Source: Dyadobacter koreensis
GTDB lineage: Bacteria; Bacteroidota; Bacteroidia; Cytophagales; Spirosomataceae
Length of the DNA: 64,000 nucleotides
Direction: 5' to 3'
NCBI RefSeq assembly: GCF_900108855.1
Contig: NZ_FNXY01000005.1
Location: 453,061 to 517,060 of the forward strand
Notes under the pieces: generated by a model
Database searches by the model: none
What the model saw: the letters and a program-made list of their open reading frames with translations, nothing else
Told to the model about the DNA's origin: nothing
Position numbers and translations under genes: made by a program
In this document: positions 17,775-24,650 of the stretch, in pieces
Position numbering within the stretch: position 1 is the first letter of the stretch
Layout: every line of letters starts with the position of its first letter

Positions 17775-17802
17775 GAAAACTTTAATAATGTTTAAAGTTT
17801 TC
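17775..17802. promoter_or_regulatory. Candidate TetR operator
   Basis: Exact 11-bp inverted repeat GAAAACTTTAA / TTAAAGTTTTC with a 6-base spacer, 37 bases upstream of the tetR GTG. Size and position fit TetR-family operators; no binding data can be read from sequence. Confidence 0.5.
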
Positions 17803-18350
17803 CCGGCTTTTTCTGAATTGTTCTCTCAACCGTTGAGATTTGATAATTTAATGATTTCTTAATTTGTTGATCCTTACTTTGTTTGGCGAGGTTTTTATAT
17901 TTGATTCTCTGCTTTTTTAACAAAAAATTTTGAGCTGACTTTGATGTTACAGGACGGTTTTAGAAATGAAAAATAGTACTTTATTGACATTTTGTTAATT
18001 GTAAGTAAGTCGTAAGTCTACCTTTATGTCACTGTTAAATACAATAAATGTCGTTTTTGGAAATTTAAAGTAAGTTCTTGAAAATAAATTAACCTATCGA
18101 AAAAGTACCAAATAGAGGTTTTGAGGTATGAACTTTAAAATATTGATGATAAAGTGATCTGCCGGAATGTTTTAAACTTAAATGATGTTTGGAAATAATA
18201 CATATTCTGACCAAATTTCGGGTCTTTTCTTTAACCCGATTTTAGCCGCTGAATAATTAAATAATAGGAGACGGAAAGAGGCAGAAAGAAGTAGAGATAA
18301 AATTCAATTATTTATTCAAATTCACTAATAGCTACCGCGAAAAAAAATAA
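17803..18350. other. AT-rich divergent intergenic region
   Basis: About 550 bases with no coding sequence between the divergent tetR and arginine decarboxylase genes. A short hairpin (CGGGT/ACCCG at about 18,219-18,238) and a small palindrome at 17,827-17,839 are present. TACCTTTA at 18,019-18,026 is one base off the -7 consensus and may belong to the decarboxylase. Confidence 0.4.
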
Positions 18351-19823
18351 ATGAAAAGCTACATTGACCTGATTCAGCAAACGTTCGAGTTCCCTACGAT
18401 GGAGTTTAACGTTGACAAAAATGAGTTGCTGTTCAACAATGTACCACTGATGGACATCATCAAGGAACATGGTACGCCTTTGAAACTTAATTATCTGCCC
18501 AAAATCGGTGAACATATTGGTAATGCTAATATGTTTTTCAAAAATGCATTTAAAAGGCATAATTATAAGGGAACTTATACTTACTGCTATTGTACCAAAT
18601 CTTCGCATTTTAGTTTTGTGCTGGAAGAGGCGCTTAAGCATAATATACATCTTGAAACATCTTCGTCTTTCGATATCCCGATTATCCGGGAATTGTATCG
18701 CCGTGGAAAAATCAGTAAGTCTACTTTTATTCTTGCAAACGGATATAAACGTCCGCTTTACACACAATATCTTAGCGAGCTGATCAACGAGGGTTTCAAC
18801 GTTATTCCGATCCTGGATAACCTTAAAGAGATCGAGTTTTACGAGCAGCAGGCTACGGCAGATACAGTGAATTTCGGTATGCGTATCGCAACCGATGAAG
18901 AGCCGAACTTTGCTTTTTATACCTCGCGTCTGGGGATTCGTTACAATGATGTGCAGCAACTATATAAGGATAAAATCGAGTCAAATCCTCGTTTTAAACT
19001 AAAAATGCTCCACTTCTTTATCAATACCGGAATTAAGGACAGCGCTTATTATTGGAGTGAATTGACACGGTTCATGTTCAAATACTGCGAAATGCAGAAA
19101 ATTTGTCCTGAACTTGATTCGATCGATATCGGTGGTGGTTTGCCAATCCAGACTTCATTGCAGTCGGGCTACGATTACCAGCAGATGATTGATGAAATTA
19201 TTGAAAATATTCAGTGGATCTGTAATAAAAACAACGTTCCAGTTCCTCATATTTTCACTGAATTCGGAAGTTACACGGTTGGAGAAAGTGGTGCGGTGAT
19301 TTACGAAATCATTGATAAAAAACTGCAAAATGATAAGGAGCTTTGGTATATGATCAACGGATCATTTATCACACAGCTTCCTGATTCGTGGGGTATGAAC
19401 CAGAAATACATCATGCTTCCGATCAATAACTGGGATAGTCCTTATCAAAAAGTGAACCTTGGCGGTCTGACGTGCGATTCGCAGGATTTCTATAACAGTG
19501 AGATGCACAGCGCCGATTTATATATGCCAATTTTTGAGGAAGAGGCTGAAAAACAATACATTGGATTCTTCCATACCGGTGCATACCAGGAATCTTTGGG
19601 AGGTTACGGAGGAATTCAGCATTGCCTGATTCCGGCTCCGAAACACGTACTGATTGACCGTGATGAAGAAGGCAAAATTGTAACAAGAGTTTTTGCAGAG
19701 GAGCAGGACAGCGATTCGATGCTGCGAATTCTTGGCTTCAAAGATGAGTCATTCGTAGCGCCGATCAATAAGGATGAAGATTCTGTTGAAGCGGAAGAAG
19801 AATTAGTGGAAACAAAAAATTGA
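18351..19823 (+). CDS. speA: Arginine decarboxylase, fold-III PLP enzyme
   Basis: A 490-residue fold-III (alanine-racemase-like barrel) decarboxylase that converts arginine to agmatine as the first step to putrescine and spermidine. The PLP Lys83 lies in YCYCTKSSHF, the form seen in the Bacteroidota enzymes of this group; the glycine motif DIGGGLP (about 256-262) binds the phosphate. The C-terminal beta domain carries the conserved GGLTCDSQD and GAYQESLGG segments. It is shorter than E. coli SpeA (about 660). The assignment to arginine rather than another basic amino acid rests on resemblance to Flavobacteria/Cytophagia proteins. It has its own transcription unit with a 5' region of over 500 bases; an acidic tail closes the protein. 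Confidence 0.85.
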   Translation: MKSYIDLIQQTFEFPTMEFNVDKNELLFNNVPLMDIIKEHGTPLKLNYLPKIGEHIGNANMFFKNAFKRHNYKGTYTYCYCTKSSHFSFVLEEALKHNIHLETSSSFDIPIIRELYRRGKISKSTFILANGYKRPLYTQYLSELINEGFNVIPILDNLKEIEFYEQQATADTVNFGMRIATDEEPNFAFYTSRLGIRYNDVQQLYKDKIESNPRFKLKMLHFFINTGIKDSAYYWSELTRFMFKYCEMQKICPELDSIDIGGGLPIQTSLQSGYDYQQMIDEIIENIQWICNKNNVPVPHIFTEFGSYTVGESGAVIYEIIDKKLQNDKELWYMINGSFITQLPDSWGMNQKYIMLPINNWDSPYQKVNLGGLTCDSQDFYNSEMHSADLYMPIFEEEAEKQYIGFFHTGAYQESLGGYGGIQHCLIPAPKHVLIDRDEEGKIVTRVFAEEQDSDSMLRILGFKDESFVAPINKDEDSVEAEEELVETKN

Positions 19824-19926
19824 TACATTATATAACGTTCTTGGAATGAATTCGTTAATCTTACGAATTCATTCCAAAAATGGAAGTCTAAAAACTAACG
19901 TTCTTATACTACTCTAAAAATTTTTT

Positions 19927-20058
19927 ATGAAAAAGGTATTCTTTCTTCTGGCTGTTTGCGGAACAATTGGCTTTGCATCTTCCTGCACAAAGCACCAGTG
20001 TCCGGCTTATGGTTCCAATGTGAAGGTTGAGAAACAAGCGGTTAAGGTACGCGCTTAA
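19927..20058 (+). CDS. Small lipoprotein, 43 residues
   Basis: ATG 19927 to TAA 20058 encodes a 43-residue protein: an N-terminal signal MKKVFFLLAVCGTIGF followed by the lipobox ASSC with Cys20, then a short hydrophilic tail containing CPAYGS. Tiny lipoproteins with a CPAY tail recur in Cytophagales, as I recall. The signal, the lipobox and a clean start make it a real gene. It is convergent with the phosphatase gene and overlaps its end by four bases. Function unknown. Confidence 0.75.
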   Translation: MKKVFFLLAVCGTIGFASSCTKHQCPAYGSNVKVEKQAVKVRA

Positions 20059-20582
20059 CCTGGCAGGTTTAAAATAATTTTGGCCGCTTCGAATAAGCTG
20101 ACGGCTGTAAAATCTCCTGCTGAAACTTCGCTTTCCGGAATAATATGAATCGTTTTGAGGCCCACTTTATGTCCGGCCTGCATATCCCGTGCGCGATCAC
20201 CGATCATCCAGGATCGGGTAGTATCAATGTTATATTTTGAAATCGCTTTTTCAAGCATCAAAGAATCCGGCTTTCGTGCAAGCGACTTTCCCGTAAATTC
20301 AGGATGCGAGGGTGCGAAATAAAGATCATCCAGAATACCTCCCGATACTTCCTGCATCTTTTCATGGATGGCATAGACAGCTTCTGCACCATACATTCCT
20401 TTTGCAATTCCGGCCTGATTGGTAATAACGATCAATAGAAAACCTGCTTCTTTCAACAATTTCAAAGCTTCCGGCATTCCCTCAGGAATAACGAGGTCAT
20501 CCAGTTTATGTAAATAATCGCTAAGGTCCTCATTTAGAACACCATCACGATCCAAGAAAACGCACTTTGTTGTTTGGTGCAT
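20055..20582 (-). CDS. HAD-IIIA phosphatase, GmhB-like
   Basis: A 175-residue cytoplasmic HAD phosphatase like GmhB, which removes the 7-phosphate from heptose bisphosphate. Motif I is FLDRDGVLNED with nucleophile Asp11 and acid Asp13, motif II is VITNQAG, and motif IV is MIGDRARDMQAG. GmhB enzymes have a Cys/His zinc loop; here the corresponding stretch reads APSHPEFTGKSLARKP with no Cys, so zinc is probably not bound and substrate preference may differ. It may act on another sugar or polyol phosphate. Alone on its transcript, downstream of hemE in the same direction with a CAGAG-repeat in between. Confidence 0.8.
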   Translation of the reverse strand: MHQTTKCVFLDRDGVLNEDLSDYLHKLDDLVIPEGMPEALKLLKEAGFLLIVITNQAGIAKGMYGAEAVYAIHEKMQEVSGGILDDLYFAPSHPEFTGKSLARKPDSLMLEKAISKYNIDTTRSWMIGDRARDMQAGHKVGLKTIHIIPESEVSAGDFTAVSLFEAAKIILNLPG

Positions 20583-20597
20583 GGAGATTTTTTTAGG

Positions 20598-20707
20598 TTA
20601 CACAGAGAATCACAGAGTTAAACAGAGAGCCACAGAATTGAAATTTGAGAAAACACCTCTTTGTATCTCTTTTTAACCGGGCGGCATCCGCTCTGTGTGC
20701 CTCTGTG
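20598..20707. repeat. CAGAG-rich inverted repeat between hemE and the phosphatase
   Basis: CACAGAG motifs cluster at 20,601-20,635 and reappear inverted as CTCTGTG at 20,691-20,706, forming a long imperfect hairpin. The sequence is related to the hairpin at 10,962-11,062 and appears to be a dispersed intergenic element. Confidence 0.55.
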
Positions 20708-20713
20708 TCCCTA

Positions 20714-21742
20714 TTAAAGAGCTGAATATTCTTTTACCGCTTCGATGAAACATTTTACTTTATCTGGCTGCATATCCGGGTAGACACCGTGGCCCAAGTT
20801 GGCTATATAGCGTTGGGTACCGAATTGGTTTACCATTTTCTTTACCTCCGCTCTGATCTGATCGAAAGAAGAATAAAGCACGCAAGGGTCAAGATTTCCC
20901 TGTAATGTTTTATCAGGGATCAACTTACGCGATTCGGTAATGTCCATGTTCCAGTCTAATCCTACAACTGCACAATTCAGTTTTCCAATTTCTTCTCTTG
21001 CAAAAAAAGCACCTTTTGCAAAAACCGTTACCGGAACTTCCGTGATTGCGTCACAGATCTGTTTGATATAAGGTAACGAGAATATTTTGTATTGTTCAGG
21101 AGACAGAATTCCTGCCCATGAATCGAAAATCTGGACAAGATCGGCACCGGCCACAACCTGTGCTTTCAAATAGGCAATGGTACTGTCCGTGATTTTTTGT
21201 AATAGTAAATGAGAGAATTCGGGATCAGCATAAAGATGTTTTTTCGCCACCGAAAAGGTTTTCGAGCCTTTTCCTTCTGTCATATAACAGAAAATGGTAA
21301 ACGGAGCTCCGGCGAAACCGATCAGGGGAACACGTCCTGCCAATCCGCTTTTGGTAAGACGAATGGCTTCCAAAACATAGCCAAGATCATTTTCAGGATC
21401 TGCGACCCGAAGTTTGTCAAGGTCAGCGATCGTATTGACCGTGGCAGGGAAAACCGGACCTTTTTGCTCAGCCATTTCGTAGGGTAAACCCATTCCTTCG
21501 GGTACTACCAGAATGTCTGAAAATATAATCGCGGCATCCACGCCTAATAAATCAACAGGTTGTATTGTTACTTCCGCCGCCAGTTCAGGCGTTGTAGCAA
21601 GCTGAATAAAACTTCCGGCTTTCTCACGAACCGCACGGTACTCAGCCAAAATTCTTCCGGCCTGACGCATCATCCAAACAGGCGTACGCTCAACTTTCTC
21701 ACCACGCGCAGCCCGAAGCAAAAGATCATTTTTCAATTCCAT
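20714..21742 (-). CDS. hemE: Uroporphyrinogen decarboxylase
   Basis: A 342-residue cytoplasmic enzyme of haem synthesis that converts uroporphyrinogen III to coproporphyrinogen III by removing four carboxyl groups. The N-terminal signature [16 protein letters not shown] (residues 21-36) carries the catalytic Arg pair; [12 protein letters not shown] and QGNLDPCVL are further family blocks, and the C-terminus has NLGHGV. Length matches the family. It starts at ATG 21742 only five bases after a consensus -7 element, so the mRNA may be leaderless. No other haem genes are adjacent. Confidence 0.96.
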   Translation of the reverse strand: MELKNDLLLRAARGEKVERTPVWMMRQAGRILAEYRAVREKAGSFIQLATTPELAAEVTIQPVDLLGVDAAIIFSDILVVPEGMGLPYEMAEQKGPVFPATVNTIADLDKLRVADPENDLGYVLEAIRLTKSGLAGRVPLIGFAGAPFTIFCYMTEGKGSKTFSVAKKHLYADPEFSHLLLQKITDSTIAYLKAQVVAGADLVQIFDSWAGILSPEQYKIFSLPYIKQICDAITEVPVTVFAKGAFFAREEIGKLNCAVVGLDWNMDITESRKLIPDKTLQGNLDPCVLYSSFDQIRAEVKKMVNQFGTQRYIANLGHGVYPDMQPDKVKCFIEAVKEYSAL

Positions 21743-21746
21743 GCCG

Positions 21747-21754
21747 CAAAGGTA
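21747..21754 (-). promoter_or_regulatory. -7 element of hemE
   Basis: TACCTTTG on the minus strand matches TAnnTTTG exactly and ends five bases before the hemE ATG, placing the start of transcription at or next to the start codon. Confidence 0.55.
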
Positions 21755-21907
21755 GGAATAAGTATTTAAAGTGAATGCTGAAAGGAGGAAGTAAGAGAAA
21801 GAAGTTTCGCTAATTCATTAATTGTAATTTTGATTGGAATGTGTTCGTTAAAACTGGCGTTGTGGAATGGTTTTTAAGGTGTTAATAAAAATAAATAAAC
21901 CCGGCAT

Positions 21908-22849
21908 ATGAAATTCGTTAGCGTTGTATCATTACTGATCTTAATTGTTTCTTCTTATTCCTGCACGAAGGAGAAAAAAGAAATGTCTTCAGATGAGATT
22001 ACACAAATCGGCATGTCTCCATGCAGATCTTCTGCTCCCTTCGTAAAACAACTAGGTTTTGATCCGACACGATCGGATTTGTCGACATCCGAACCTGGTA
22101 TGGTCGGAGTTGTGCTGGTTGAACATCCGAGAAAGGCGGCGGACTCGCTTAGCAAAAGGACTTATCAGGATGTGTCCTGGACACGTAATGGTTGGATGGG
22201 AAACACAACAGTTGATATCGATGGCAACATTTACACTGCGCCATTCCCGAAGGGGCGAGAGACGGGAACCCCTTTGAAGGAGATGGACAAGGTTTTTAAG
22301 ATAGATGCAGAAACGGGGGTGATGGAGGTCTTGACTAAATTATCTCAACCGGATAGCTCAGCGGAAGTCGTCCCATTTGCCGTTTTGGGCTTGTATTTTG
22401 ACTGTCATGGAAAGAAACTATACGTTAGTAGCATTGCGGAAAGTACCAAGACGAAAGAGAATGGTATCATTTATGTTATTGATCCTTCCAACGGAAAAGT
22501 TGAGGACCAATTAAAAGGCCACGATGCAGGAGCTGTATTTGTCGGGGGAATTACGGGAGAAAAAAGATTGTATTTCGGAGGCTTGCGTACTTCTGATATT
22601 TATTCCATTCAACTTACCGATGACGGGAAATTCGAGGGGGAAGCTCGTTCAGAGGGAACACTTCTGCATACCGGAAATTCCAGCAGCGATCGCGCCAGAA
22701 ATATTCGTTTTGATGAAAACGGGAATTTGCTGGTGTCTGCCTCTGCATTTGATTTTACATTGGCAGACGCAACTGTTAAAAAAGAAACATCCTATCAGTT
22801 TTCTTATGACAAAGGAAAAAAGAAGTGGACGATGGTCGACGGCGGTTAA
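21908..22849 (+). CDS. Predicted lipoprotein with beta-propeller-like repeats
   Basis: A 313-residue protein with lipoprotein signal (residues 1-19, lipobox SYSC). The mature part shows propeller-like strand repeats, each with a DG(N/K)-(I/L) turn: VDIDGNIYTAPFP, KVFKIDAETGVMEVL, YVIDPSNGKVEDQL and IRFDENGNLLVSAS. This resembles SMP-30/YncE-type propellers but I do not recognise the exact family. It probably faces the periplasm or outer membrane. Single-gene unit with a terminator 35 bases downstream. Ligand or enzymatic role unknown. Confidence 0.7.
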   Translation: MKFVSVVSLLILIVSSYSCTKEKKEMSSDEITQIGMSPCRSSAPFVKQLGFDPTRSDLSTSEPGMVGVVLVEHPRKAADSLSKRTYQDVSWTRNGWMGNTTVDIDGNIYTAPFPKGRETGTPLKEMDKVFKIDAETGVMEVLTKLSQPDSSAEVVPFAVLGLYFDCHGKKLYVSSIAESTKTKENGIIYVIDPSNGKVEDQLKGHDAGAVFVGGITGEKRLYFGGLRTSDIYSIQLTDDGKFEGEARSEGTLLHTGNSSSDRARNIRFDENGNLLVSASAFDFTLADATVKKETSYQFSYDKGKKKWTMVDGG

Positions 22850-22884
22850 TTTTTAACACTGAAGCAGATACCTGAAAATTATTC

Positions 22885-22919
22885 GACGGCTGCTCCAAGC
22901 GGAATAGCCGTCTTTTTTT
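22885..22919 (+). terminator. Terminator after the propeller lipoprotein
   Basis: Stem GACGGCT (22,885-22,891) with AGCCGTC (22,906-22,912) followed by seven T. Confidence 0.85.
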
Positions 22920-23023
22920 GTAGCAGTCCGAGCAAAAGATCAAAATATTTTGAGAATCAGTGCCATTTTTTTCTGAGATACGATGATATTTGTGGTTACC
23001 TATCTATTAATGGATGTATTATA

Positions 23024-24004
23024 ATGCTGGAAGAATTAAGGAGAATTGCTTTTAGGTTTCAGATTGACCCTCAACAAACTGCCGGACATACGGCAAGACT
23101 ATCTTCTGTTATCACCGTCTTGAATAATATCAATACCTCTTTTTTAAATTTTATCGAAATAGAATTTTTAAAGAATGACAAGTTCAGGGCAGCTTATGAA
23201 AAATCACCCAAAGTGCTCGAAGGGTTGAAAAAAGAACTGGAATTACTGGTTGTAGATCTTAAATTCAGCAGTTTTGAAGCAGCAGTTGCTTCCAACATCG
23301 TGGAACCACCAAGTCTTTTCACTACCGATATTGATGATTGGAAACGAAATGCGTTTTCGGATTACAAGAAAAATATTCTGTTCGGAAATTTTGAAGAGCC
23401 GCAGTATATGACCCGTATTATCGAGAAATATACGCCGGATGAAAGAAGCAGAATCTACAAGCCTCTGTTCACCGCATCGGCTTCGGACAGGCCATTCAAG
23501 CTTTTCTTGATAGATCCAAAAGGTAAAAAACTAAATCTGAGACAACCCGATAAAAGCTTTACGGACCGTTATTTCCCAAAAAAGGAAAAGATTAAAAAGG
23601 AAAAAACGGTTTATCGTTTTGCTAAAATATATGCAAAAATAGGCGGGAAAGATGCTTCTGCCGATTTGAGCAAAAAAGATATCAAAAAAGTACTTTTGAT
23701 TGAGGAAATGGAGCACGGGACCTATCCGTTCAATCCCGATATTATTAAGTACGACGAGAAATTATACGTCCTGCACGAAAAGCTGGATTGTGAAGTGAAT
23801 TTCGAAAACCAGGCTTATGTAATATCTTTTCAGCCACTGAATCTTTGCGTATGGGGAACAACCAGGGAAGAAGCGGAAGCTGCTTTCAGTTTTAGTTTTC
23901 ATGCTTTGTATCAAAACTTTGCTTTGGAATCCGACAGTGCGCTTGCAGAAAACGCGATCGTGCTGAAAAATAAATTGTTGACTATTGTTAAGGCGATTAA
24001 ATGA
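23024..24004 (+). CDS. Unrecognised protein with HicB-like C-terminus
   Basis: A 326-residue cytoplasmic protein. The N-terminal 240 residues are not recognised: a helical start, then a Lys-rich stretch (about 185-200, KKEKIKKEKTVYRF). The last 75 residues (from about 252) read DCEVNFENQAYVISFQPLN then CVWGTTREEAEAAF, which resembles the partial RNase-H fold of HicB antitoxins, including the EEA helix. The stop overlaps the start of the small HicA-like gene by four bases (ATGA), which supports an antitoxin-toxin pairing in antitoxin-first order. HicB proteins are usually 70-150 residues, so this one would carry a large extra N-terminal domain. The HicB resemblance is by eye and moderate. Confidence 0.65.
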   Translation: MLEELRRIAFRFQIDPQQTAGHTARLSSVITVLNNINTSFLNFIEIEFLKNDKFRAAYEKSPKVLEGLKKELELLVVDLKFSSFEAAVASNIVEPPSLFTTDIDDWKRNAFSDYKKNILFGNFEEPQYMTRIIEKYTPDERSRIYKPLFTASASDRPFKLFLIDPKGKKLNLRQPDKSFTDRYFPKKEKIKKEKTVYRFAKIYAKIGGKDASADLSKKDIKKVLLIEEMEHGTYPFNPDIIKYDEKLYVLHEKLDCEVNFENQAYVISFQPLNLCVWGTTREEAEAAFSFSFHALYQNFALESDSALAENAIVLKNKLLTIVKAIK

Positions 24005-24285
24005 AAGCGAGAAAAAGTAAGGATATACAGAAAGCTTTGCAAAAACAGGGTTTTGAATCTTTCACAGAGAAGGACCATCATCAGCTGCATTACCTGGTTG
24101 TGGATGGAAAAAAGCAAGCAATTTTTACTTATGTTGGAAAAGCCCCGCTAAGTCCGGAATTGATGGATACGCTGTCAGGACAACTGCAATTATCGGAAGA
24201 AAAAATGGCTGAGAGCTTTTTCTCCGGCAGATTGAATCCTGAAAAATATGTCGGGATGTTGAGAGAAAAAGAGATAATTGGGTGA
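24001..24285 (+). CDS. HicA-like small protein
   Basis: A 94-residue protein beginning KARKSKDIQKALQKQGFES and continuing KDHHQLHYLVVDGKKQAIF. HicA toxins are small double-stranded-RNA-binding-fold RNases with a short N-terminal helix, a conserved Gly-Ser/Asp-His-His segment and a following beta-hairpin; the DHH here (residues 25-27 region) would supply the catalytic His. The C-terminal 40 residues (ending GMLREKEIIG) are longer than in classical HicA. It overlaps the larger upstream gene by four bases, so the products are made together. An mRNA-cleaving toxin is the best reading, at moderate confidence; it could also be a harmless relative. Confidence 0.6.
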   Translation: MKARKSKDIQKALQKQGFESFTEKDHHQLHYLVVDGKKQAIFTYVGKAPLSPELMDTLSGQLQLSEEKMAESFFSGRLNPEKYVGMLREKEIIG

Positions 24286-24338
24286 AGTAAATAGTATCGA
24301 TTACGGTACACTGCACCTTACACTTGATCTGGATTAGC

Positions 24339-24580
24339 GGTTTTCTACAAATATTCTGGTGCTCTGCACCAAAATTGAGTTAACATATTTACTGACACAG
24401 CGAATCACATTATTTGTAGAAAATCAGAAGGTTAACTCTCGATATAGGTGCCGATCAAGCAATATTTGTAGAAAATCAGAAGGTTAACTCCTAATACAGG
24501 TGCAGAGCACCGAAATATTTGTAGAAAATCGAAAAGTTTGAATTTTAATAAAGGTGCAGCGCACCGCAATAGGTGTGGCT
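24339..24580. repeat. Intergenic repeat cluster: one inverted and three direct units
   Basis: TATTTGTAGAAAATC begins at 24,411, 24,463 and 24,516 (period 52-53), each followed by GGTGC-containing sequence; units 2 and 3 contain the palindromes GGTGCAGAGCACC and GGTGCAGCGCACC. A fourth copy lies inverted at about 24,339-24,371 (TTTTCTACAAATATT then GGTGCTCTGCACC). Spacers between units are not unique 30-mers and there are no cas genes. Similar dispersed GGTGC palindromes occur between genes in Cytophagales genomes as I recall. Confidence 0.75.
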
Positions 24581-24596
24581 GATAACCAGTCAAAAC

Positions 24597-24630
24597 AAAA
24601 AAGAGAACGCCAGCCGACGTTCTCTTTTTT
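24597..24630. terminator. Bidirectional terminator
   Basis: Exact 13-bp arms (AAAAAAGAGAACG, 24,597-24,609; complement 24,618-24,630), loop of 8, with A-run before and T-run after. It serves the TonB receptor gene ending at 24,651 on the minus strand and anything transcribed from the left. Confidence 0.85.
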
Positions 24631-24650
24631 GTTGCATTTTCATTTCTAAG

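Noticed and set aside
24411..24565. Three direct repeats at 52-53 base spacing looked at first like a short CRISPR array
   Set aside because: Similarity extends across most of each unit, there are no unique spacers, a further copy is inverted, and no cas genes are present.
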